From the NCBI RefSeq assembly GCF_016714285.1, contig NZ_JADJNN010000001.1:992001-1056000 (forward strand): a stretch of DNA of 64,000 nucleotides, given 5' to 3'. The DNA comes from Nannocystis sp. (GTDB taxonomy: Bacteria > Myxococcota_A > Polyangia > Nannocystales > Nannocystaceae). The number at the start of each line of letters is the position of its first letter. Position 1 is the first letter of the stretch. The notes under the pieces were generated by a model, which did no database searches, was not told the DNA's origin, and was given only the letters and a program-made list of their open reading frames with translations. Both the position numbers and the translations under genes were made by a program. Below, in pieces: positions 21,580 through 32,988 of this stretch.

Positions 21580-22968
21580 TCACCCGCGGGCGTGCAGCGC
21601 CGACGACTCGATCCACGGGCTCGCCTCACCCGTGCGGGGCGGCGGGGCCTGCTCGCCCGACTGCGTCGTCGAGTCGAGCAGCGCCGACTCGGCGATGCTC
21701 GCGTGCCCCTGGGCCCAGATCCCGGTCCGCTCGCGGACCGTCTCGTCGAGCACCGGGATGAAGGTCGCCAGCGGCTGCGCCCGGCCGCGGATCGGCGCCG
21801 GCGGGGCCTCGCCGAACAGCACCGGCCCGTGGGTCAGCGCCCGCGTCGTCTCCGACACCAGGATCGGCGCCCCCAGCTCCTTCGTCATGCTCTCGAGGCG
21901 GGCCGCCACGTTGACCACGTCGCCGATCGCCGTGTACTCGCGGCGCCGCGGCGAGCCGATGTCGCCGACGATCACCCGCCCGCTGTGCAGCCCGATCCCG
22001 ATCTTCAGCGGCGGCCGGCCGTCGCGCGCCGCGTTGAACGCCGCCAGCGCTTCTTGCATGTGCAGCGCGCACCACACCGCCCGGTCGGCGTGGTCAGACT
22101 GCTGCATCGGCGCCCCGAAGTACGCCATGATCCCGTCGCCCATGAACTTGTCGAGGGTCCCGCCGGCCGCGAAGATCACGTCGACCATGCGGGTCAGGTA
22201 GTCGTTGAGGAGGCGCACCACCGCCTCGCTCGGCATCGTCTCCGCCAGGGTCGTGAAGCCGCGGATGTCGGCGAACAGCACCGTCAGCTCGCGCGACTCG
22301 CCGAGCGCCTGCTGCTCGCGCGCCTGGCTGAGCAGCTGGGCCACCGCCGGCGAGAAGTAGCGGCCCATACGATCGAGGCGCAGCTGGTCGCGCGCCGCCG
22401 TCTCGACCAGCACGCGGAAGCGGCCGGTCAGGTACATGCACGTCGCGGCCACCAGCGCCAGCAGCAGCACCGTCGCCACCATCGCCCCGACCGTCACCCC
22501 CGCGGCCCGCTGCAGCACGATCTCGAGGCCCGACCCGACCACCGCGCAGGTGACGATCAGTCGCCGCTGCAGCGTGATCGCCGAGAGCACGATGAACAGC
22601 GCGAACACCCCGACCGCGAAGCCGGCCGTGCCCGCCGCCGAGCCGCTGCCCATCGTCGAGTACAACAGACCGAAGATGAAGCTCAGGTCGAGCACCGGGA
22701 TCGCCAGCCCGGCCGCGAAGGCCATCAGCTTCAGGCGCCGCCCGAGCAGCACCAGCCCGCCCGCCGCGGCCCAGTAGGCCGCCACCATCGGCACCGCGCC
22801 GCCGCCCCACTCCGCCTGCTGCAGCACCAGGTCCAGCACCACATACAGCGCCAGCAGCCCCGACGCTCCGTACAGGCGGATCAGGTTCACGCGACGGACG
22901 CTCTGCTCCTGTTCGCGGCGGATCGCCGTCAGCACGGCGCTCTGCGGGTTGGTTCGCAGCTTGAACAT
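21580..22968 (-). CDS. Membrane-bound class III adenylate/guanylate cyclase
   Basis: A 462-residue protein. About six membrane helices (residues 30-200) are followed by a class III cyclase catalytic domain with LTVLFADIRGFTTLAE (metal-binding Asp), KFMGDGIMAYFGAP (second metal Asp), IGLHSGRVIVGDIG and YTAIGDVVNVAARLE. It would make cAMP (or cGMP) from the nucleotide triphosphate at the inner membrane. No separate sensor domain is seen, so the membrane part may sense. The last 60 residues are Pro/Ser-rich and likely unstructured. It follows an alpha/beta hydrolase gene on the same strand (80-base gap). A possible cAMP target with a cyclic-nucleotide-binding domain is encoded at 34040. Confidence 0.95.
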   Translation of the reverse strand: MFKLRTNPQSAVLTAIRREQEQSVRRVNLIRLYGASGLLALYVVLDLVLQQAEWGGGAVPMVAAYWAAAGGLVLLGRRLKLMAFAAGLAIPVLDLSFIFGLLYSTMGSGSAAGTAGFAVGVFALFIVLSAITLQRRLIVTCAVVGSGLEIVLQRAAGVTVGAMVATVLLLALVAATCMYLTGRFRVLVETAARDQLRLDRMGRYFSPAVAQLLSQAREQQALGESRELTVLFADIRGFTTLAETMPSEAVVRLLNDYLTRMVDVIFAAGGTLDKFMGDGIMAYFGAPMQQSDHADRAVWCALHMQEALAAFNAARDGRPPLKIGIGLHSGRVIVGDIGSPRRREYTAIGDVVNVAARLESMTKELGAPILVSETTRALTHGPVLFGEAPPAPIRGRAQPLATFIPVLDETVRERTGIWAQGHASIAESALLDSTTQSGEQAPPPRTGEASPWIESSALHARG

Positions 22969-23048
22969 ACATGCCCCGGGGCGGCGACCCCATTACGCCA
23001 CGCCTCGCGCCCGCGATCAGATTTTTCTCGCCCCCTCGCTCACACCGC

Positions 23049-23846
23049 CTATATGGCCAGGGACGCCAGCAGCTCCTCGATCACCGCGGCCACCGCCGCC
23101 GGCTGCTCCAGCTGCACCGTGTGGCCCGCCCCGGGGATCACCCGCAGCGGTGCCCCGGACAGCTCCGTTGCGAGCGCCGCCATGAAGCTGCGCGGGCAGG
23201 CGCTGTCCTCCGCGCCCGCGACCACCCGCGTCGGCGCGCGGATCGACCCCAGCTGCCCCGCCAGCGCCGGACGTCCGGCCCACGCCAGCACCGCGCGCGC
23301 CAGATCGCGACGCGGCGTCGCGCGGATCGACCGGGCCACCACCTCCGTGGCCCCGGGCCGCGCCCGATAGCTGGCCCCGAGCAGCTGCCCCACGATCGCA
23401 GGCATCACCGGCCCCGGCCCGAGCCCGCGCAATACCGCCGCCAGCGCCCCGAAGCGCAGCCGGTCGATCCACGTCGCGGCGTGGGGCGTCGCCGATATCA
23501 GCACCAGGCCCCGGACCCGCGACGGATACCGCAGCGCCAGCATCATCGCCGCGCTCGCCCCCAGCGAGGTCCCGACGATCAGCGCGCGCGAGACCCCCTC
23601 CGCGTCGAGCAGCGCCAACAAGTCGTCGGCCAGGTCAGCCACCGTGAAGGCCCGCGGCGAGGGCACGCTCTCGCCGTGACCACGCAGGTCGATCGCCAGC
23701 ACGCGGGCGCGTTTCGCCAATGCCCCCGCGACCGCGGCGAAGCTCCCGCGCTGCGCCATCAGGTTGTGCGCCAGCACGACCACCTCGGGCCCGGAACCGA
23801 GCACCTCGTAGGCCACGCGCTGGCCGTCTCGCATCAGCGTCGGCAT
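23049..23846 (-). CDS. Alpha/beta hydrolase
   Basis: A 265-residue alpha/beta hydrolase with a Ser nucleophile elbow GTSLGAS (about residue 93), a probable acid in GAEDSACP and the catalytic His in GAGHTVQLEQP near the C-terminus. The early strand and LAHNLMAQRGSF segment occupy the usual oxyanion-hole position, though with LAHN instead of HG. IDLRGHGES is typical of the pimeloyl-ester esterase, lactonase and 3-oxoadipate enol-lactonase group. No signal peptide is present, so it is cytoplasmic. The substrate is unknown. It precedes the cyclase gene on the same strand and is divergent from the phosphatase gene at 23914. Confidence 0.9.
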   Translation of the reverse strand: MPTLMRDGQRVAYEVLGSGPEVVVLAHNLMAQRGSFAAVAGALAKRARVLAIDLRGHGESVPSPRAFTVADLADDLLALLDAEGVSRALIVGTSLGASAAMMLALRYPSRVRGLVLISATPHAATWIDRLRFGALAAVLRGLGPGPVMPAIVGQLLGASYRARPGATEVVARSIRATPRRDLARAVLAWAGRPALAGQLGSIRAPTRVVAGAEDSACPRSFMAALATELSGAPLRVIPGAGHTVQLEQPAAVAAVIEELLASLAI

Positions 23847-23913
23847 GTCGCCAAGCCTATGCGATTGTGGCCGCCGTGACCCTCACGTATCGTGGCCGTG
23901 ATCGGCCCGTGAT

Positions 23914-25311
23914 ATGACCACCCGCATCATCCCCGGGGCCGTCGGCTCCACCAGTCTGCGAGCCCTCGTCCTCAGCGATGAGTCGACCCCCCCCGCGCTG
24001 AAGCTGGTCGACGTCCGCGGCGCCCCCTGCCCGCCGCTCACGCTCAAGCCCCACGGCTCGGGCGACTCGCGCTTTGATCAACACGTCCTCGGCGCCGGCG
24101 TCCGCCTGTACGTCGCCACGGCCAGCAAGCTGCGCCCCGGCGCCGACTACCAGATCGGCGCGACCCACATCCGCACGCTGCCGGCTCGCCTCCCCGCCGC
24201 CGGCCTGAACCTCGCCCTCGCCTCCTGCTTCTCCAACGACTTCAAGCGCGACGCCGACTACCTCCGCGTCCTCCAGGGCGCCGTCGGCTACGCCCCGCTC
24301 GCCGCCAAGCTGCTCGTCGGCGACAACCTCTACCTCGACGTCGGCCCCAGCGTCGGCAGCGAGCGCAGCGCCTTCGAGTCGACCGCCGACCGCTATCTCC
24401 AGCACTTCTGGCGCGGCGGCTACGCCGATGTCCTCTCCTACCTGCCCACCTTCATGATGTGGGACGACCACGAGTTCTGGAACAACTTCCCCGAGCACCA
24501 GATCTGGCTCCCGCGCAGCATGGGCCGCTGGCACTCCATCTACCGCGACGCCGCGCTCGCCGGCATCAAGGCCTTTCAGTCGGTCCTGAACCCGGCCCCC
24601 GTCGCGCGCCAGGGCCTGTCCTATCGCTTCGAGCTGCCGGGCCTCTCGGTCTTCGCCCTCGACCTCCGCGCCGGCCGCAGCATGCACGACGCCAACCCGC
24701 CGGTGCTGTGCAGCGAGCCCGAGCTGCTGGCCTTCGAGCGCTGGGCCGCGGCCCTCAAGGGCCCCGGCGCCCTCATCGTCGGCCAGCCGATGTGGATGGG
24801 CCCCGGCGACTGGCAGGACTGGAACCCGCCGGCCTTCGTCGCCCAGTACACGCGCATCTGGAGGGCCCTCGCCGCGGCCCCCTTCGACATGGTCATCCTC
24901 ACCGGCGACGTCCACCACAGCCGCCTGCTCGAGATCTCGGTCGGCCCGGGCCGGCGCGTGTGGGAGCTGGTCAGCTCGCCCGTGTGCCACATCCCCACCA
25001 TCGAGGCGATCGCCGCCCGCGCCTTCGACCACCAGGGCAGCGGCAAGATCGGCTTCCCGCTCGCCATCTCCGTCCCCGGCGTCCCGCTCGAGCTGCTCGG
25101 CTTCCACATGGGCACGGAGGTCCCGAACACCCTCGCGCTGCTGCGCCTCGCGACCAGCCCCGAGGGCCTCGCGGTCGCCGGCGCCTTCGTCGACCTCGTG
25201 CGCAAGACCCCGGCCCAGCCCGCGCCGCCGCCGAACGGCTGCAAGGTCGCCGCCGCCGCCACGCGCAGCTGTCAGCGCGATCCGATGTTCGTGCTGCGTC
25301 GCCGCCCGTGA
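23914..25311 (+). CDS. PhoD-like metallophosphatase
   Basis: A 465-residue protein of the PhoD-like phosphatase/phosphodiesterase family. Recognisable parts are an N-terminal beta domain (to about residue 90), then ALASCFSNDF, LVGDNLYLDV (metal-binding Asp), MMWDDHEFWNNF (the DDHE-W motif of PhoD-like enzymes) and ILTGDVHHSRLLE (C-terminal metal ligands GDVHH). No Tat or Sec signal is visible at the ATG at 23914, although PhoD proteins are usually exported; this may be an intracellular member. The likely activity is hydrolysis of phosphate mono- or diesters with a Ca/Fe-type centre. It is divergent from the hydrolase gene at 23049-23846, 67 bases apart. Confidence 0.92.
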   Translation: MTTRIIPGAVGSTSLRALVLSDESTPPALKLVDVRGAPCPPLTLKPHGSGDSRFDQHVLGAGVRLYVATASKLRPGADYQIGATHIRTLPARLPAAGLNLALASCFSNDFKRDADYLRVLQGAVGYAPLAAKLLVGDNLYLDVGPSVGSERSAFESTADRYLQHFWRGGYADVLSYLPTFMMWDDHEFWNNFPEHQIWLPRSMGRWHSIYRDAALAGIKAFQSVLNPAPVARQGLSYRFELPGLSVFALDLRAGRSMHDANPPVLCSEPELLAFERWAAALKGPGALIVGQPMWMGPGDWQDWNPPAFVAQYTRIWRALAAAPFDMVILTGDVHHSRLLEISVGPGRRVWELVSSPVCHIPTIEAIAARAFDHQGSGKIGFPLAISVPGVPLELLGFHMGTEVPNTLALLRLATSPEGLAVAGAFVDLVRKTPAQPAPPPNGCKVAAAATRSCQRDPMFVLRRRP

Positions 25312-25353
25312 TCTCCACGCCCGCAGATCCGCGCGCGTGGTATACGGGCCGAC

Positions 25354-25599
25354 GTGATCAGCCTCTACAACAAGGACACCGGCGCCCGCATCGGCACCTT
25401 GAGCGAGCAACAGCTCCAGGACCTCATCGACCTGCTCGTCGAGGAAAGCGACGTCGATCAGGACTACTACATCGACGCGACCACGCTCGACTACCTCGCC
25501 GAGCAGGGCGCGGACGCTGCGCTGCTGACAATGCTGCGCCCGCACGTCCCCGAGGGTGAAGAGGGCATCGAGATCGAGTGGCGCGAAGAGAGCGCCTGA
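25354..25599 (+). CDS. Small acidic conserved-type hypothetical protein
   Basis: An 81-residue, strongly acidic protein (MISLYNKDTGARIGTLSEQQ, ending IEIEWREESA), starting at GTG 25354. The central part (LQDLIDLLVEESDVDQDYYI, then TTLDYLAEQGADAALLTMLR) is predicted helical. There are no membrane segments and no cysteines. Codon usage is that of its neighbours and the frame is compact, so I treat it as real. I do not recognise a function. It starts 42 bases after the PhoD-like gene and could be co-transcribed. Confidence 0.65.
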   Translation: MISLYNKDTGARIGTLSEQQLQDLIDLLVEESDVDQDYYIDATTLDYLAEQGADAALLTMLRPHVPEGEEGIEIEWREESA

Positions 25600-25688
25600 A
25601 GGTTCATTAATCTTCCGCAGTTCGGCGTGCCCTCCAGCCGGCCCCGCCGCGCTTGAACTGGCGGCAGTGGCTCCCTAACCTGGTCGTT

Positions 25689-27545
<1,857 letters not shown>

Positions 27546-27553
27546 GGATTGAG

Positions 27554-27770
27554 CTAATTCGGGGCGTGGGCGGTGCCGCTACGCCAGGGCGCCTTGAAGG
27601 AGACGCGGACGCGGCCGCCAGGGAGCGCCGTGACGGCGTCGTGGGCGAAGGGCGGGCGCAGGAGGTAGCGGCAGATTCGCCCTGGGCTGCTTGCGGTCGC
27701 GGCCGTCGGCGGTGGTCGCGGCGTGGAGATGGCCCCGCGAGGGCTCCGAGGCGTTCGGAATCGATGTGCG
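27554..27770 (-). pseudogene. Remnant of an IS91-family transposase
   Basis: On the minus strand one frame reads GRICRYLLRPPFAHDAVTAL then GGRVRVSFKAPWRSGTAHAPN and stops at 27554. This matches the conserved C-terminal block of IS91/IS801-type (Y2) transposases, RLCRYLLRPPLA...DGRVRL.LK.PW.DGTTH. The block just upstream (GHLHAATTADGRDRKQ) matches the preceding family motif but lies in another frame, so a frameshift separates them. Neither the tyrosine catalytic region nor a start remains. It fills most of the 277-base gap between two lipoprotein genes. Confidence 0.65.
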
Positions 27771-27822
27771 GACCCCGCCCTTTGTGACCGACTGCTCGTA
27801 CCGGGCGTGATAAGACGGGCCC

Positions 27823-29046
27823 ATGCGCAGACACGCACTGGCCCTCCTTCTGCTCGCCACTGCATGCGCGGGTGGTTCGGGCACTGCCACAACCGCGGCG
27901 GACCCGAGCGCCGTCTCGAGCCTCGATCCCGGGAGCACCAGCGTCAGCGCGCCGCCCACCAGCGACGGCAGCGGCAGCGCGAGCACGGGTAGTGGCAGCA
28001 GCACTGGAACGGACGACGGCAGCGGCAGCGGCACGGACACGAGCACCGGGGCCGCGGCGCCCGACCTGCCGTCCGAGCCAGCGGGCGCGTGTCGGGACCT
28101 GCTGGCCTGGTCGGAGACCGAGGCCTTCGCCGACGACGTCCACGTCTCGCACCCACTCCCGTCGTTCGCGCGGGCCGGGTTTTATTATGTGCACACCATG
28201 CGCCAGGAGGACGCGTCGGAGCGGCGCCTGTTGTTCGCCGCGCTCGGTCCGGACGGCGCCCCGGGGCCGTGGCAGGAGGCCGCGCCGGACCACGGTGGCG
28301 GGCCTCACGGATACACGGCGATCGTGGCCGACGGCCAAGCGTACCACTTTCGCAACGGTCACATCGCCCACTACGTATTCGCCGCCGACGGCACCATGGT
28401 AGGTGATGTCGAGCTGCTTGAGGACAGTCCGGACACCGCCTTTGGCGGCAACAAGTACGTATGGGACACCGCCGTCGCCATGCCCTTGCCCATGGGCCAC
28501 CACGTCTTGCACCTCGGCGGCTTCTCCTTCACCGGTTATACATATCGCCCCGACGTCTATCGCAGCCCGGTGCCGCTGGCCGCCAGCTTCAGCGACACCG
28601 GCCTCGATCATCCAAGCGGGCAGCGGCCCGGCAAATCGGTGTTCTACGCGCCACCGGGCGTCGCGGGTGGCCATGTCTTCACCGGCCGCGGCGACGGCCC
28701 CGAACTGTGGCGTGGCGATATCGACCCCGGGGGCGCGCTGCTCGGCTGGACGCAACTCCCGAACCTGCCCGATGGGACAGACAACCAGCGGGGCGACCTG
28801 TTTGTCGCCGGGCGCACGCTCTTCACCGTGCGCGGCGCCGCGGTCCTGCGCGCCGACCTCGACCTCACGGGCGAGCTCGGCGCGTGGACCGGCGTCGCGT
28901 CGCTGCCCGGGCCGCAGGTCGACATGCACTGGGGCGAGGGTCACCTCGAGGGGGCCGCGTATGCGGTCGTCGACGAGCACGTCTACCTGACCGGGCCCCG
29001 GCGAGTGTACTTCGCGGCACTCATGGGCCGTCCCTGCGACGGCTGA
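27823..29046 (+). CDS. Lipoprotein with probable beta-propeller-like domain
   Basis: A 407-residue protein. MRRHALALLLLATACAGG is a clear lipoprotein signal. A low-complexity Gly/Ser/Thr linker follows (about 20-85), then a beta-rich domain of about 320 residues containing repeated hydrophobic-Gly strands (HHVLHLGGFSFTGYTYRP, DLFVAGRTLFTVRG, AYAVVDEHVYLTGPRRVYF), which suggests a Kelch-like or similar propeller. One Cys pair (CRDLLAW near the domain start, PCDG at the C-terminus) may close the fold. I recognise no catalytic motif. Like its neighbours it is likely surface-anchored. Confidence 0.85.
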   Translation: MRRHALALLLLATACAGGSGTATTAADPSAVSSLDPGSTSVSAPPTSDGSGSASTGSGSSTGTDDGSGSGTDTSTGAAAPDLPSEPAGACRDLLAWSETEAFADDVHVSHPLPSFARAGFYYVHTMRQEDASERRLLFAALGPDGAPGPWQEAAPDHGGGPHGYTAIVADGQAYHFRNGHIAHYVFAADGTMVGDVELLEDSPDTAFGGNKYVWDTAVAMPLPMGHHVLHLGGFSFTGYTYRPDVYRSPVPLAASFSDTGLDHPSGQRPGKSVFYAPPGVAGGHVFTGRGDGPELWRGDIDPGGALLGWTQLPNLPDGTDNQRGDLFVAGRTLFTVRGAAVLRADLDLTGELGAWTGVASLPGPQVDMHWGEGHLEGAAYAVVDEHVYLTGPRRVYFAALMGRPCDG

Positions 29047-29199
29047 GACCGACGCCTGCGACGCGACGGGTGCGTGATATCGTGGGGTGAACGACGCGAC
29101 GGCCTTGGTCGGCCATCCACCGGCCCATGCACGAGGGACAGCAGCCTGCGGCGCCTCCATCGCCTGGGCGACCACGGAGGCGCATCACACGGGCTGCTA

Positions 29200-29886
29200 C
29201 TACTTGCCCTGCGCCTTGATACGGCGGGCCTCCTGGACCACGCCCGGCTCGCCGCCGCGGGTGCCGCGGATCTGGTACTGGTGGCCGTTGAGGCCCGCCG
29301 GCTTCTCGAGCAGGATCACCGGGGTCAGGCCGGCGACGCTGCGGAAGGTGTTGTCGTAGCTCGGGCGGCCGGCGTCGATCTCGAAGCTGGCCGCGGGCAG
29401 GGCCAGGTTGCCGTCGGAGTCGAGGAAGCAGACCGTGCCGCGCATCGCCTTGGTGGCCTTGCCGCCGGTGCGCTGCAGCTCGAGGCGGTAGCTGTCGGAC
29501 AGGATCGGCGCGCCCGCGAAGGTGCGCTCGGCGAGCAGGGTGCCGCTGGCCCAGGTGGCCTCACCGAGGCCGCGCGGCCCGACCTTCCACTGCGAGTCGC
29601 CGGCCATGCTGTTGTACTCGGCGAGCTTGGCGTCGATCTTCTGCTTGGCGGCGTCGAAGTCGTCGGCGCACTTCTTGGCGGCCGCGGCGTCGTCCTTGTT
29701 GACCAGCTGGCAGATGCCGCGGGCGATCTTGGCGCCGTTCTGGTCGAAGAAGCTCTTGAACTTGGTCCACTCGGACTGACACGGGTTGGCCGCGGACGCG
29801 GTGGCGGGCGCGAGGACGGCGACGGCCGCGGTGGCGGCGATGCAGGAGGCGATGATGCGATGGCTGATTCGGTTGCTCACGGACAT
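29200..29886 (-). CDS. Secreted protein of unknown function
   Basis: A 228-residue protein with a Sec signal peptide (hydrophobic residues 10-30, cleavage near ATASA-AN) and no lipobox. The mature N-terminal part is helical with paired Cys (NPCQSEW, RGICQLVN, KKCADDF), followed by a beta-rich part with SYRLELQRTGGK and GTVCFLDSDGNLALP. The gene lies 58 bases downstream of the WD40 kinase gene on the same strand and may belong to the FHA-kinase operon. No family is recognised. Confidence 0.8.
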   Translation of the reverse strand: MSVSNRISHRIIASCIAATAAVAVLAPATASAANPCQSEWTKFKSFFDQNGAKIARGICQLVNKDDAAAAKKCADDFDAAKQKIDAKLAEYNSMAGDSQWKVGPRGLGEATWASGTLLAERTFAGAPILSDSYRLELQRTGGKATKAMRGTVCFLDSDGNLALPAASFEIDAGRPSYDNTFRSVAGLTPVILLEKPAGLNGHQYQIRGTRGGEPGVVQEARRIKAQGK

Positions 29887-29944
29887 GCTGGCAAGATAGC
29901 GGCTCCCGCCGCGTTGCCATCACACAGCGATCCTACACGCGAGG

Positions 29945-32900
29945 CTAGCGGTCGAGCGCGTCGGCGGACGAGAGCCCCCACAGCGCCTCCGCGTCGCGCA
30001 CGATCGCGTCCACCGATGCATCGAGCGTCGCCAGGTCCCACAGCCGCGCCGTCCCATCCCAGCTCGCGGTCGCCAGCGTCGCGCTGTCGCGGCTGAACTC
30101 GACCCCCGCCACCCGCCCGCCGTGCCCGGTGAGCACCGCCCGCAGCGCCCCGGTCTCGGCGTCCCACACCTGCGCGACGCCCTGGGGCCCGGCGCTGGCG
30201 ACCCAGCGCTCGTCGGGCGAGAGGGCCACGTCGAGCGGCCACGGCCCCGCGTGCGCCACCTTCCAGCGCACCCCCTCCGGTCCGCTGCGCGCGAGGAAGC
30301 GACTGCCGCCGACGATGACCGTGCGCCCGTCGTTCGAGACGTCCGCCGTGGTCGCGCCCGCGGGCGCGACCACCGGGCGACAGCGCAGCGGGTCCCCGGC
30401 CGCGAGCACGTACACCGTCGCGTCGACCGAGACCATCACCGCCCGGCTGTGATCCGGCGCCCCGGCGATGTCCGGCCACTCCACCAGCGGGCAGTCGATC
30501 GCCGGCACGTCCTCGCCGGTGTCGACGTCCACCGCGAAGAAGCCCGCACCATAGCTCGAGAACACGAGCACGTTGTCCGCGAGCGCGACGACGCGGCGGC
30601 CCATCAGCGGCAGCTCCTGCCCTGGCACGATCACCTGGCCCCGGCCCCGCCGCCACTCGGCCAGCAACGGCGCCGGCGGAGACCACAGCGGCTCGCCCGT
30701 CGCCGTGGAGAAGATGTGCGGACCGGGCGGGCCGGCGCCGGCGTCGACGATCGCCACGCGGACCCCGTCCGGGAGGAAGGCGCTGGCCTTCACGGTGCCG
30801 CTCCCGATCTCGAGCTCGTGCCGACGCAGCCCGCTCGCCCGGTCCCACACCAGCGCCCTGCCCTCGCCGTGGGTCGTCACCAGCGACGCGCCGTCGGGCG
30901 CGAAGCTCACGCCCGAGAGGCCGTGCTCGTCGGTGAAGACGCGCGGCCGCGGAGCCGCCGGGAGGGCCCACTGCGTGACCTCGGCGGCGCTTGCCACGAG
31001 GACGCTGCCGTCGCCGAACAGGCGGACCGCGCGGGCCTTGGCGCCGGCGATCGTGCCGAGCGGCTGCAGCTCTGGCAGCGTGAACACCTCGACGCCGCCA
31101 CGCTCACGGACGATCGCAAGCCGCCCACCGTCGGGCCCGATCACCACCTGGCGCACCGGGTTCGGGCGATCGGCCGCCAGCGTCCAGGTCCGGCCCGTCG
31201 CGAATTCGCGGACCGCCACCCGCCCCTGCACGCCCGCGACGACCGCCCAGCGCGCGTCGGCTGCCAGCGCCAGGTGGGCGAAGCTCACGAAGTCGCGGGG
31301 CTCGAGCGCCGCCGTGAAGCGGGGCGCGGCCATACCGGTGGCCACCCCGACCCGGCCATCGGAGCACAACACCGCGTAACGACCGTCGAGCAGGCCCGAC
31401 AGGCCGACGAGCGGAATGTCGCCGCAGATCCCGAGCAGCTGCGGCTGCGTCAGACTCCCGCCTCGCACCGCGGCGCGCACCGGCCACGCGTCACCGACGT
31501 TGAAGTCGATCAGCTCCCACGCCTCGTCGTCCGCCTCGCCGGTGGCCAGCGAGAGCGCCGACAACAGGAACCCCGCCGAGACCACCCACACCTTCCCGGC
31601 CTCGACCCGAAGCTCGCGCGTCAACTTCTCGGTCCGCACCCGCCAGCGCTCGATCCCCCCGGTGAGTCGGCGCAGCGAGTGGTCGTCCCCGCAGAGAATG
31701 TCGTCGACGGTGAGCGCCACCAGCATGTGACAGTCCGGCAGCGCCGCGCTGGCGAGGCGGGTCGGGCGAGCCGCCGCGCGGGCGCCCGCGAGCAGGCCGC
31801 GGGCCGCGGGCGAGTCGACCAGGCCGAGCGCCTGCGCGGCCAGCACCTCCATGGCGGCGTTGTCCCTGCGATCGTCGGCGGCCCGCGCCTGGGCCACCAG
31901 CGCCGTCGCCAGGTTGCGATCCGAGGCCGCCAGCGCCGCCCGGACCTCGGTCTCCGCCGCGACGGCCCGATCTCGCTGCGCCCGCAAGCTCAGGTTGCCG
32001 AGCACCAGCAGGACCGCGATCACGATCACCGCCGCGCCAGCGACCAGGAGCGGCCCACGCCACGCCCGCACGAAGCGCAGCGCGAGCTCCAGCCGGGTGT
32101 ATCGGTGCGCCTGCACCCGACGGCCCTCGAGGTACGCGGCGACGTCGGCGGCCAGCGCCGCGGCGTCGGCGTAGCGAGCCGCGGGCGCCTCTGCCAGCGC
32201 TCGCTCTGCGATCGCCGCCAGCTCCGCGGGGACCTCTCGCAGCGCCGAGCGCTCCCCGACGACAGCGGCCGCCCCGCGCGGCGGGCACCCCAGCAGCAGC
32301 TCGTGCAGCACGGCCCCGAGGCCCCAGACATCGGAGCGGCGATCCGCCGGCTCGCCGCGCGCCTGCTCCGGGCTCATGTATGCCGGCGTGCCGACGATCG
32401 CCCCGCGCCGGGTCGCCCCCGCGTCCGCGTCCCCGGCCCCCTCGCCGCCGTCGCCGAGCCGGCGCGCCAGCCCCCAGTCGACCACCTGGGTCTCGCCGAA
32501 CGCCCCGACCATGATGTTCGCCGGCTTGAGGTCGCGGTGGATCACGCCCTGCGCGTGCGCGTACGCCAGCGCCTGACAGGCGTCGAGGTAATGCGCCAGC
32601 AGCCCCATGCGCTCGCCGACCCCGGGCCGCTCCGCCAGCAGCTGCGACAGCGGTCGACCTCGCATCAGCCGCATCGTGTAGAACGGCCGCCCGTCGGCGC
32701 CCTGCCCCTCGTCGTACACCGTGACGATGCCCGGGTGCTCGAGGCCCGCGGTCACCCGCACCTCGCCCGCGAGTCGCCGCGCGAGCCCCTCGTCGTGCGC
32801 CTCCTTGAGCGCGACCATCCGCCCGAGCCAGCGGTCGCGCGCCAGGTACACGCGCCCCATGCCGCCGACGCCGAGCAGCCCGAGCCGCTCGTAGCGCGCG

Positions 32901-32947
32901 TGCTCCGGCGGCGCCGAGGCCGGCCACGACGCGGGCGCCCCGGCCAC
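29945..32947 (-). CDS. Membrane Ser/Thr kinase with extracytoplasmic WD40-like repeats
   Basis: A protein of about 1000 residues. The Hanks-type kinase domain (about 15-280) has GVGGMGRVY, VALKEA, HRDLKPANIMV, DWGLAR (DWG instead of DFG) and GTPAYMSPEQ. One membrane helix follows at about 305-330 (GPLLVAGAAVIVIAVLLVLG), then a coiled segment and a large beta-propeller region with WD40-like blades (GHGGRVAGVEFSRDSATLAT, GTARLWDLATLD). It resembles PknB-like sensor kinases with a periplasmic sensor propeller. The start is uncertain: GTG at 32947 is used, but CTG/GTC codons upstream extend the frame toward the FHA gene. It lies 41 bases downstream of the FHA regulator gene, its probable partner or substrate. 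Confidence 0.92.
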   Translation of the reverse strand: MAGAPASWPASAPPEHARYERLGLLGVGGMGRVYLARDRWLGRMVALKEAHDEGLARRLAGEVRVTAGLEHPGIVTVYDEGQGADGRPFYTMRLMRGRPLSQLLAERPGVGERMGLLAHYLDACQALAYAHAQGVIHRDLKPANIMVGAFGETQVVDWGLARRLGDGGEGAGDADAGATRRGAIVGTPAYMSPEQARGEPADRRSDVWGLGAVLHELLLGCPPRGAAAVVGERSALREVPAELAAIAERALAEAPAARYADAAALAADVAAYLEGRRVQAHRYTRLELALRFVRAWRGPLLVAGAAVIVIAVLLVLGNLSLRAQRDRAVAAETEVRAALAASDRNLATALVAQARAADDRRDNAAMEVLAAQALGLVDSPAARGLLAGARAAARPTRLASAALPDCHMLVALTVDDILCGDDHSLRRLTGGIERWRVRTEKLTRELRVEAGKVWVVSAGFLLSALSLATGEADDEAWELIDFNVGDAWPVRAAVRGGSLTQPQLLGICGDIPLVGLSGLLDGRYAVLCSDGRVGVATGMAAPRFTAALEPRDFVSFAHLALAADARWAVVAGVQGRVAVREFATGRTWTLAADRPNPVRQVVIGPDGGRLAIVRERGGVEVFTLPELQPLGTIAGAKARAVRLFGDGSVLVASAAEVTQWALPAAPRPRVFTDEHGLSGVSFAPDGASLVTTHGEGRALVWDRASGLRRHELEIGSGTVKASAFLPDGVRVAIVDAGAGPPGPHIFSTATGEPLWSPPAPLLAEWRRGRGQVIVPGQELPLMGRRVVALADNVLVFSSYGAGFFAVDVDTGEDVPAIDCPLVEWPDIAGAPDHSRAVMVSVDATVYVLAAGDPLRCRPVVAPAGATTADVSNDGRTVIVGGSRFLARSGPEGVRWKVAHAGPWPLDVALSPDERWVASAGPQGVAQVWDAETGALRAVLTGHGGRVAGVEFSRDSATLATASWDGTARLWDLATLDASVDAIVRDAEALWGLSSADALDR

Positions 32948-32988
32948 GCTCGTCGCCTCGACAGGGCCGCTCAGATCGTCGGCGTGGC

